DNA of 64,000 nucleotides from Tetradesmus obliquus (lineage: Eukaryota; Chlorophyta; Chlorophyceae; Sphaeropleales; Scenedesmaceae), in the NCBI GenBank assembly GCA_030272155.1, contig CP126200.1:3968001-4032000 (forward strand). The letters are read 5' to 3'. Shown here piece after piece: positions 12,846 to 23,100 of the stretch (positions are counted from its first letter, which is position 1; every line of letters begins with the position of its first letter). Made by a program: the position numbers and the translations under genes. Below the pieces are notes generated by a model. That model did no database searches. It worked only from the letters and a program-made list of their open reading frames with translations, and had not been told where the DNA came from.

Positions 12846-14084
12846 TTACTTGGTGGCAGGCTGCACCTCGTCCAGGGCAAAGTTGTTGGTGTTCACGCCA
12901 GCGTAGTTCTGGGTCTCAAAACGCACCACAACTGGGTACAGGATGCCGCTCTGGTAGCGTTTTGAGATAAAAAGAACACAGAATGCAGGGACAGGCAGTA
13001 GCAGCAGTGTCAGCCGCGAGAACATGGGCTGACCCTCCTGCAACAATGCTTGAACAGTGGGTGTATGCGCGCATCAGCTGCGCAGGTATGCATGCGCACC
13101 GCTGCTAGTTGCTGCTGCTGCTGCAGCTGGATCAGCAGAGGGCTGCTTCCAAAGCACCGTTAAAAAGCCATCGGCATGCCCAAACACGGCTCTTCCAGGC
13201 CAGGAACTCATTGAGCCCATCCAATGATAACAGTGCCATTGGTGTGCCAACCACTGCAGCTGAGCTGATGCGCGCCGCTGCTGGCAAAACTAGTCCTACA
13301 TGCTAGACAGGTGCACAGATTTGTCCCTGGGGAGCTACTGCCCGCTGGACAGCTGCGTCTCAAACGCCAAGGAAAGCATCCATTCCCTGCCATGGCAATG
13401 CTGCTGTCACTGCTGCTTGCAGCCCATGCGCTGCTCCTGCAGCTGTTCCTGCAAGTACAACGCCCATGCTGTCCCAGCCAGCAGGGCAGCTGCTCGCCAG
13501 CAGTTGGTCTCACCTGGTCAACTGACACAACCTTGCCGGTCTGGTTGTACCAGTAGCTCTCGGGCCTCAGGATCTTAACCTGCAAGCAGCAGATCACTGA
13601 TCAGCCGCTACGCAGATATGCTCGCAGCGCTGCTAGCACTGCCTGCTGTTCCTGCCCTGGAACAGCACTCCAGGAACGCAGCTGCTGCGTAGTTTGGTGC
13701 TGTTCGACTACCAAGCGCCTGACTGATCCAGCAACTGCGATCCTGCTGGTGCTCAGCTGCCTTGGGCCCAAGAGAATCGAGCTGCTGCTGCTGCTCTTAC
13801 CTGGGAGCCACGCTTGGGGCCAACCTCCTTCTTGGGGGCGGCCTTGGGGGCAGCGGCTGCCTCGGCCTCTGCACGCACAACCAGCCTGGCTGCGCGCTGG
13901 GGGCGAGCTGCAGCATCAAACAAGAGCGGAGCTATCAGTATCACTGCGCCCGCGTTTCCGGCCACGTCGAGGCCAGCTTGTCTACCAAACGCACGAACAC
14001 GCCGTTTGAATCTATTTATCCCTGCATGGCAGTACCTGCCACAGTCTGGGCTGCGCAGAAAGACTTGTTGGCGAGGGATGCCAT
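12846..14084 (-). CDS. PSAE: Photosystem I reaction-centre subunit IV (PsaE), plastid precursor
   Basis: Four exons on the minus strand: 14084-14036, 13907-13801, 13579-13514 and 12950-12846. Phases 1, 0 and 0 close exactly to 108 residues, against roughly 100 for the Chlamydomonas precursor. PsaE is a stromal SH3-like subunit that helps dock ferredoxin and supports cyclic electron flow. The N-terminus [16 protein letters not shown] and the following Arg/Ala-rich stretch form the transit peptide. The mature part starts near the [20 protein letters not shown] segment, then [40 protein letters not shown] and TNNFALDEV, all hallmark PsaE sequence. The stop is TAA. The neighbour TAF9 diverges 1.6 kb away. 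The exon 4 acceptor (CTACCAG) has a poor pyrimidine tract. Confidence 0.97.
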
Positions 14085-15683
14085 TTTTTCTGCTGCTGGC
14101 TCAGGGGCTGATGGCAAGGATGTGCAAAGGGCAGAGAGATCGGTGTGTACCGTGCGCTTACACTGCCACTAGCTTGCAGACGAGGAAACCACCCGTGAGA
14201 TCTCATCGCGGTTTAGGGCATCGCTATGAAGGACGAAAGCGATGGGAGTAGTGGTGGCAAGTGCACGCTTGAAACGATTTCTACTGTTGATCGGTATCAA
14301 GCATTTAATTGGACGCTGTTCTGCGTACGTTTGGCTTCATGGCTACAATTATGCACTGGTGAACATGATTTTCATAACGCTTTCGCTTACTAAGTTCATT
14401 AAACATATGCAAATGTCTCAAAAAATGTTTGTCAGCGGTATCCGGCTATGTTTGCCGGGCACTTTGGATGTTGCAGCTGACACATTCAGGTGGTCATCAA
14501 GCAGCTGCTGCAGTGTTCCTGCACATATGATGTACAGTCACCGTCATACTACACGCTACTGACAGTCAGCTGCAATGTACAAGTGTTCTTTCAGGTTGTT
14601 TCAGCGAGCTGACATGGGGTTCTGGCAAGTTGGCATGCATGTACTCTTGACACTTTGAAGAAGGCGTCTATTCTCCGCACTACGTATGTTCTGCCCTGCT
14701 TGTGTATATTAATTTCTTGCTTTTGCTGATACTCAATCTTAGCACAGCAGGTGCATGGCCAGAATCACGGTTGCGTGGCAACCAAATGGTCAGAACATGA
14801 GTGACCTGAAGCCAGGTCTGCAATTGCTTGTGTTTCCTTGATCGGCTTGCAGAGCATCAGCACGCCGTAGGATGTCACTGCTTATAAATCCTTATCTTAA
14901 CTTTGAAAAATCCGATCTGCCAACATAGGTTGCAATGGTACCTGTCACAGAGCCCGAGAGCCCCGGTGTTACCCAGCGGGGCAATCGCTCCCCGACAGGG
15001 CCTGCTTCACCTCTGCAGCCTCGATAGAGCAAACATGAGCACTTTCTCTCAAAATAACGGTCACATGTGACTTTGAAGCAGAGCAAAAACTAAACATTCA
15101 AGCGCAACGAAGTTACCCAGCTGTGCCCAGGGACTTGCAAGCTGTTGTTGCAGCACCGATTGTTTCCGATCAGGCACTTAAGCAGCGGGGAAGTGCTTGC
15201 AGGCTTCTTGGAGTTGCAGCAATTCCGTAGTGCGTGTGCCACAGCAGGGCACTCAGTACAGCAGCAGTCTACTGCTGCTACTGAGCTTTGTAGTGGCTTT
15301 GCTTACCAACTAGGGCTGTTTCAGGAGCATCAGGTGAGCGTCGACATCACCGATCACCACGATGTGCCACAAGCATCCGTGCAGAGCCATCTGGCTGCGT
15401 ATGCTAGTGGCCGCCCTGGGCTCAATCAGACAAATGATCGCTTTGCGCAGCCTGCCTGCTGGCACAAAGCACTGCTGGTCTGTGAATGCTTTTCATGAAA
15501 GGTAACAACGTGCTTCTGTTGCCCTCTGGCGTTGCTTTCTATCCAGCAGCAGCCTCGGCGGCGGCAACAGCATCCTGCAAGCAGCAGCAGGCGCAGCAAG
15601 AAGCAGCAGCAGCAGCAGCAGCAATCCCTGCCAGCACTCCCTGCAGCAGCTGAACCCCACGCCAGGCACCAGCAGCTGCTGCT
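14085..15683. other. Intergenic region between divergent psaE and TAF9
   Basis: This should hold the 5' untranslated regions and promoters of psaE (minus) and TAF9 (plus). I see no conserved coding sequence. The last 140 bases before the TAF9 ATG are CAG-rich and make long Gln-rich open frames that are not part of the TAF9 frame. No unambiguous promoter element can be assigned by eye. Confidence 0.5.
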
Positions 15684-16690
15684 ATGGCGGCTAACGCAGC
15701 TGCGGGGACTGCCCCCAGCAGCAGCAGCGCTGCAGGCAGGCACACAGACCTCCCGAGTGATGCTGTTGCTGTGCGCAACATCCTGAAAACAATGGGTGTG
15801 GAGCAGCACGAGCCTCGCGTGGTCAACATGCTGCTGGACTTTGTCTACAGTTATGTGTCAGGGGTACTGTCCGATGCAGCAGCCTACGCAGAACAGGTGT
15901 GTGCTCGCACGTTTGACCAGCAGTTGCCTGCACAGCGCTCTGCCGCGTTCCTGCAAGCGTGTAGAACCTGGTTTGCACAAAGTGGGGGAGATTTGTGTAT
16001 GCTATGAGACTGAGGTGCATGTGGGCTGTCGATCACTTGATGTGTGCTTCGTCTATATTTTGGCTGCTGCCAGCCATAATCATGGCACGGGCTAGGGATG
16101 CTGCCAGCCGCAGCCGGCGTGATGCGTGCGCGCCAACACCCTTTTGGAGTTCCACCTTCTCACGTGCACCATGCACCTGCTGCTGCTGCAGGTTGGGCGG
16201 CCAGCTGGCGAAGTAGAGAACGAGGATGTAGTGCTGGCTGTGCAGACGCGCGCGCAGCTGTCGTTCGTGCCTCAGCCGCCGGTGGAGCTGGTGCGGTCGC
16301 TGGCTGACCACGTCAACAACAGGCGGCTGCCTGAGTTTGACCCAAGGTGAGCGTACTGCAGCGGTTTTCGCAGCCGATGTCTGGGTTTTAGTAGAGCGCT
16401 GCACACTCAACAGGCCATTTGGCATGAACAGTGATAGGTGATTGCTGCTACTTGTTTGCGTGAAGCTGGCCATTGCCGCTGCGCCTTCCTTGCTTCATCA
16501 CAAAGTCGTGAACAGCACGGCCTGCTCAACACAAAGCGTCGCTGCTGCTGCTGCTGCTGCTTGTTTGTGTGCCTGCAGGGCTGGCTTTGGGCTGCGTGTG
16601 CCTCCTGATGAGCACCTGCTGGTGCAGCCCAACTGGCGCATCAATGTGGCAGCACACCAGCAGGGGCACGCGCAGCGCGGCACGCACTGA
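15684..16690 (+). CDS. TAF9: TFIID subunit TAF9 (histone-fold protein)
   Basis: Exons 15684-15896, 16192-16346 and 16579-16690, with phases 0 and 2, encode 159 residues. TAF9 pairs with TAF6 through a histone fold in TFIID and SAGA-type complexes. After a Ser/Ala-rich leader the fold begins at about residue 23 with LPSDAVAVRNILKTMGVE, then VVNMLLDFVYSYVSGVLSDA and VENEDVVLAVQTR. The TAF9 tail motif follows: LPEFDPR, then the exon 3 FGLRVPPDEHLLVQPNW. The protein lacks a long C-terminal extension and ends GHAQRGTH. Length is near the compact plant and yeast forms. The ATG chosen follows an untranslated CAG-rich leader. Confidence 0.92.
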
Positions 16691-18123
16691 TAGGGTACTT
16701 GCCTGCACTTCTAGGGTATGTGTTTAACCGCCAGTCAGCTGCGCTCAATCTAGGCGGATGATGGTCAGGCAATGCAGTAGACCAGAGCACTGCCGGGCTG
16801 TGGCAAGCAGTAAAGGCTGCAGTGGGCAGGGACCCTATCCGGGTACCTCATGCAGCGCAGTGAGGTTTGTACCATAGTGTATCGTGTGCAAATGGACAGC
16901 AGACGTGCCCCTGAGTAGGTCGTGCATTGCAATCTGCAGTTGTGGTCCAGCAGCAGCACCGGCTGCTTGATTTTAGCTGCTTCTGGCACATGTTTGACTG
17001 CAGCACATCTTGCCTGCACGCGCGGGGCGTCACCTGCTGAGCAGCAAATGAGTGAAGCATATGTGGTGTTGCACTCTCATCTGTAACAGTGGAATCAGCA
17101 GCAGCCTTTGCTTTATCTGGCATGCGTCCAGGGCTACAGGCAGCAGCTGCGGCGGCCTAGCATTACTGCATGACCCTGCAGCGCTTTGATTGGTGGGTTG
17201 GCATGTGTGGTGGAAGTTATGGCGCTGCAGCTGCTCAATGCTGCCGCAGCAATGCGGCTGCTGTCAGCGCCATTGACCTTGAAGGTTTTTTTTGCAAGCA
17301 GCTGTCACCAGGAGCATATATAACGAGCTGCCAGCACAGGCTACATCAGCACATTGGCGGGTGTTGCGCATGTGCTGCCGTATGGTTGGGTGCGGTGAGA
17401 CCCAGGAAAGTTCACGTGTAGCGCTCTCATGCCGCACTGCAAGATGTGCGGCTTAATTTGCGCTCATGTGCGTAGTTTGCGTACTGGCTTGACGTCTGAC
17501 TGTTTGATTTGGGCGGCAGCACTTTGCGGCAGACTGCAATACAGCAGGGCACCACCTGAGTGCGTGCGCTGTTTGAAGGAATTGGTGCAGCACACAGGGA
17601 TGCTCTGCCGTGTGACTGCAGTGTCAGGTGTGCAAGTAGTGTGCATACACGTACGATACGCCGATCTGCATAGTATTGTCCTGCATGCTCCGTTCTTTAA
17701 TTGTGTCTGTCATGACAGTGGTCATGAGTAGGGTTCTGGGAGCGCACAGTTGGTGAACAGCGACATGTAACCTGGCAGAGGCTTACTGGGTGTCTGCATC
17801 GCCGTTCAAGGTCTGGTTTCACATTAGATTCCGCTGTCGCTGTTGTGCTGCCTGTGCCTGTTGGTGAACACAGTTTGGTGCAGGGCACACCCAGAGCAGT
17901 TGCTGAAGCGACAGGCACAGCAACGTCAGCAAACGCAGAACTTGCTGAAAGAAGTTTCATTGACGTCGGACTCCCATGCTGACGTGATCAAGCGAGGCAC
18001 AGCCTCGACAAGGTTGCACCGTGGCACAGAGAAAGAGAAAAGGCACGACAAGCCCGAGTTCACGCAGCTAGTGCTGAGCAGCCCTAGCAGCGAACGTAGC
18101 CACCAAGCGCCATCTCAACTGCA
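16691..18123. other. TAF9 3' flank and sorting nexin 5' flank
   Basis: No gene is recognisable. The first kilobase is TG-rich and probably transcribed as the TAF9 3' region. The last 300 bases are A-rich and G-poor and probably form the sorting nexin leader. An open frame at 17843-18130 ends at the putative first donor but is out of frame with the nexin. Confidence 0.5.
17082..17086 (+). terminator. Candidate TAF9 poly(A) signal
   Basis: TGTAA lies about 390 bases after the TAF9 stop and is the first such motif I noticed. The intervening sequence is TG-rich, as after other plus-strand genes here. Confidence 0.35.
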
Positions 18124-20091
18124 ATGGTGAGTTGCATGTTCCGCTTCAGAGTTCAGCAGTTCACACCCAGGATGCCCCTGCAGCAGCAGGAGCTTGCTGC
18201 CTGAAGCTGCGAGGATCTCAGGCACTCAACACGCTTTCATATACAGCACCTCAACAACATTACAAGCATACGTATCAAGACCATACAGGCTGTGCACCGT
18301 ATGCAGAAATAGCAAGTGGTCACATGTTCACGTCTGGCGCCGCTGCTGCTTGTCCTGGCAGTTGTAACCCACAAAATGCCTTTGCACCTGTTGATGTTGC
18401 TGCTCTCTTGTCATGAATGCTGCATCCTTCACTATGTCATTCATATCAGTAACAATTGGGCTACGTACACCAGCGCACGTCACAAAGGAACTCAAGGCGA
18501 GATGCTGACCACGGTGGTTCGAGCTGTACTGCGTCCTGCACGCTGTCGTTGACTCGCAGGATCCTCTCTTTGGGGGTGACAGCAGCAACGTACGGCATGG
18601 CTCCTTTTCAAACCCCACAGGGCCTCCCCCGCCATATGAGTCAGTCATAACAGACTCTGCAAGCCACAGCATCATGCAGGCTGCACCAGAGCACCAAGCA
18701 GCAGCACCAGGCAGTGGCATGCAGGCAGGAGCAGCAGCAGCAAATGGCAGCAGCAGCGCGGGCGGCGGTCCTGCCTACAGCAGTGACTTTGAGATAGTGG
18801 TGGCTGACCCAGTGAAACAGGGAGAGGGCGTATCAGCATATGTATCATACAAGGTGCGCTGAGCTTCAAATCTGTGCTTACATCCTGCTGCTGGGTATTT
18901 CCGTCTGTCCATCCTTGCCATAGCGCTGCTTGTCTGCAGTTGCAGGTGCGCGCCACCATGCGGCTGCCGCGGTTACAACCGGCCCTGCTGCAAAGTCCTA
19001 CAACACTTGCAGCAACTGCTGCTCCTATTGAGATGTGTGTCTTCCTGCAGATGCGCACTGCCACGGGGCTGCCGCAGTGCAGCACACCCTGACCTGACAG
19101 GCCATCACCCAACACGTGCAGCAGCAGCAGCAGCTGCTCATATCAAGCTGCTGGCTGCTTATCTGCACCTGCAGGTGCGCACTACCGCACGGCTGTCGCA
19201 GTACAACCGGCACCTCTGCAAGGTCATTGTCTCAAACCTGCAGCAGCCGCTGCTCCAGTCAAGTTGTGTATCGCCCTTGTTTGGTGCCTCTGCAGGTGCG
19301 CACCACCACACGGCTGCCGGCAGTACAACAGGCCCTCCTGCGAGGTCATCACAATACACGTGACTTGTGTACTGCCTTGGCTCTATCGCTTTGCCTCCCT
19401 GCAGGTGCGCACCACCACGCGGCTGCCGGCAGTACAACAGGCCCTCCTGCGAGGTCATTGTCTCAAACCTGCAGCAGCTGCTGCTCCAATCAAGTCGTGT
19501 ATTGCCCTTGTTTGCTGTCTCTGCAGGTGCGCACCACCACGCGGCTGCTGCAGTACACATGCAGTGCAGCATTACACCAAGCTGCTCCTGCCCTGCCTCT
19601 TTCTTGCTTGGAGTCCTCGTTGCTTGCCTGCAGGTGCGCACCACCACGCGGCTGCCGCAGTACAACCGGCCCTCCTGCGAGGTCATCCGGCGCTTCCGCG
19701 ACTTTGTGCACCTGGAGGGGCAGCTGGCTGAGAAGCACAAGGGAGTCATCCTGCCGCCGCTGCCAGAAAAGAACGCGGTGCAGAAGTTCCAGATGAGCCA
19801 GGAGTTCATAGAGGACCGGCGGCGCGCGCTGCAGGTGCGGGGTGATGCCGGGGTTTTGTGATATGTTGTGTGGTTGCTGCCGGAGAAGAACGCGGTGCAG
19901 AAGTTCCAGATGAGCCAGGAGTTCCTAGAGGACCGGCGGCGCGCGCAGGTGCATTCTTCGCGGATTTGCATAAACTGTGGCCTTGCCTTAGTTGAGTGCT
20001 TGGCATGTTTGGGGTTGGCGCATGTCTTGTACTGTGGTGAGTGTATGATGTGGAATCATCTGCCGCTGCTGCTGCGTGTAATCTTCATCCT

Positions 20092-20122
<31 letters not shown>

Positions 20123-23100
20123 CGCTGCTTTTGCACAGGTTTCCTGAACCCGCTTACTGCTCACCCCTTGCTGGCCAAGAGCGCTAACGTTTCTTTCTGC
20201 TGCCCGTGCTGCTGCTGCTGCTGCTGCTGCTGCCGCGCAGGTCTTCCTGAACCGCGTTGCTGCGCACCCCGTGCTGGCCAAGAGCGCGTCGCTGCAGCTG
20301 TTCCTGGAGGCAACCGAGGACACCTGGGCGGTTGAGATGGCGCGCGGACAGGTGCGGCGTGGTGTGCTGGCACAGTGCTACAACACATATGCATAGTGAC
20401 ACTGCTTGTGACACGCCATGTGCTGCTACGGCACTTGGATGCCGCCACGCAATGCCACGTTACGGCATTTTGTGTGTTGCTTGTGAGCTGCATGCCAGTT
20501 ACCTGCTACAGCTGCTGCTTGGCACTCCAAATATCATAATCTTTACCGCATGGCCTGCGCCCTGCGTGCTGTTGATGCCGCTGCTACTGCTTCTGCAGGC
20601 TGCTGCTGCTGGTGCTGCTGCCGGGGGCGGCCCCAAAAAGCGCCTCGAGGATGCTGTGGGCTGGATCAAGGGCCTCGGCGCGGCAGCAACGAACATCGTG
20701 GGCAGCAGCAGCAGGGCCACAGACACAGCAGAGGACCCAGAGTACATCAAGGTGGGGTGTCGGCTGCTGCAGGTCACAACCGGCAGTGTTGCAATGCAGG
20801 ATTACAATGCAGTGTACAATGCAGCGAACATAGCAGAGGAACATAGCAGTGGAGGACCCAGAGTACATCAAGGTGGGATTGAAATGCTTTCGAACGAGGG
20901 CTGCAGGGGTGTCAGTGCCTTGCAGGTACAAAGCTTGTACTTTTATATGTCCAGGAGCCCATCGTAGCTGTTGGTTTGATCCGGGGGCTCAGAATGCGGA
21001 TAGTGCATATGCAGGGCAGTGCAGCAGAGCTGCAGTACACTCAGCAGAGGCATGCCTGCAGTTGCGACGCTTCGTACGAAGCGCACACGCAATGCTGCAG
21101 GGCGGCTCAGTCGCCGCATGTGCGCTGCGCGGCATGCCGCAGGCTTTGGCGACATCATGTTCAACACATGTTGTTCAATGCATCTTGTTCACCACATTCT
21201 GTTTTACCACATCTTGGTCAACATAACTGGCAAACTCACATCTGTCGCTGCACTGACATGCCGGTCCTGCCTGCAGGTGCGGGACTACCTAGTAGCGCTG
21301 GAGTCGCACCTCTCGGAGGCGCACAGGCAGGCTGCTCGGCTGACTGCCAAGGAGGTGGAGCTGGGGGAAGCAACACTGGAGTTTGGGCAGGTGGGCACAA
21401 GAGTCATCTTTCAACACTGCTGCGTTGGCTGCAAGCTCTTTGTATCAGCCGAGCAGCCTGCCTGTGCGTGGCAGGCAGGGGCGTATGTATTTTGCTGTAT
21501 ATGCTTGCTCGGTTGTCTTCTAGGTGGCATCATGGCTCACTGACAGATAGGCGGAGCTGGGGGAGGCCACGCTGGAATGTGGGCAGCTGACCATACGTTA
21601 TTCACGCTGCTGCCGCTGCTGCTGCTGGTGCTGCTGCTGGTGCTGCTGCTGCTGCTGCTGCTTGGCTGCTTGCTTCAAGCAGGCTCTTGAGCGGCTGGGC
21701 CGTCGGAGGAGGGCAACGTGGCAAGGGAACAACCTTCGCGCACGCTGCTGACCGACCAACCTCCTGCTGTACTGCCTTTGCGTGCATATCCAAATCAGGC
21801 TCTAGAGCAGCTGGGCCGCCTGGAGGAGGGCAACGTGGCAAGGGAGCAACCTTCCCGTACACGGCTGACTAACCAACCTCCTGCTGTACTGCCTTTGCGT
21901 GCATATCCAAATCAGGCTCTTGAGCAGCTGGGCCGCCTGGAGGAGGGCAGCGTGAGCGAGGCGTTCAGCCAACTTGCCACTGCTGACTGTCGCACCCATG
22001 CTGTACTGTACTTGTTAATTTGCCGTACTTCAGGTACACTGCTGTCTGTCGCACCCATGCTGTACTGTGCTGCCTGTGTCAACTATCTCACTGCTGCTGC
22101 AGGCGCTTGAGCGGCTGGGCCGCCTGGAGGAGGGCAACGTGAGCGAGGCGTTCAGCCAGATGAGCAGCCGCTCCGCGGAGCTGGTGGCGGCGCGGCGCAA
22201 GGGCTGCGAGGCGCTGGCGGCGCGCTTCGAGGCGCCCTTGAAGGAGGCGGTGAGTGGGCCACAGGAGCATGTATGTTGAGCAGCAGCAGCGTGTTGCACT
22301 GCAGCAGTATGACTTGGGGATCCGTTCTCAAGCAATTCTGCAGCAAGGGCTGCGAGGCGCTGACGGCGCGCTTCGAGGCGCCTTTGAAGGAGGCGGTGAG
22401 TAGGCCACAGGTGTACGTACAATCATGTATATGTATGCTGAGCTGCAGCAGCTTGTTGCAGCAGCATGGCTGGCTTTGCAATCTATGCGCAGGCCACAGG
22501 TGTATGCATATCGAGCTGCAGCAACTTGTTGCAGCATCCTGGCTTAGGTTTGGATTGTTCAAGCTAAGTCCTCACTCAAGGGCCGCGAGGTGCTGGCGGC
22601 ACGCTTTGAGGCACCCCTCAAGGAGGCGGTGAGTGCACACTCCGCCGGCACATGCTCTGTCATCATCATCATCATCTTCAGCAGCAGCAGCAACAGCAGC
22701 AGGTACCAAGCAAACCATAGCTGAATGACGGGCAGGGCGTTGCCATGATTGAGGTCGATCGCCGTGCTAGCAGCAGTCTGGCTCAGGTAAGGAAGCAAGC
22801 AAGCAAGCGTGTCGCTGCACCAACTAACAGTCGTGCTCTGGGGTGTTATTGCCAGATCGAGACACTCAACACCTGCTGGTCGCGTTGCGTGCCTGCTGCA
22901 GGTACGCAGCGTGCGCGCGGTGACTGCTGTGTGCACCGACCGCGCTCTTGCGCTGGCAACACACATGGCTGCTAAGCACGAGGTGGATGCGAAGAAGGTG
23001 ATGCATATGCTGCTGCTGCTGCAGGCGTCATCGAAGCTGAAACTTGCATGATTTTGTGCTGCTGCCAGCTTGCATCATCCGCTGAAGTTGCTTTGCATGA

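Noticed and set aside
15532-15786. Gln-rich plus-strand open frame just before TAF9
   Set aside because: Out of frame with TAF9 and produced by a CAG run in the probable leader.
19159-19971. 270-codon minus-strand open frame
   Set aside because: It is the antisense of the repeated exon 3 copies in the sorting nexin; the repeats themselves create the long frame.
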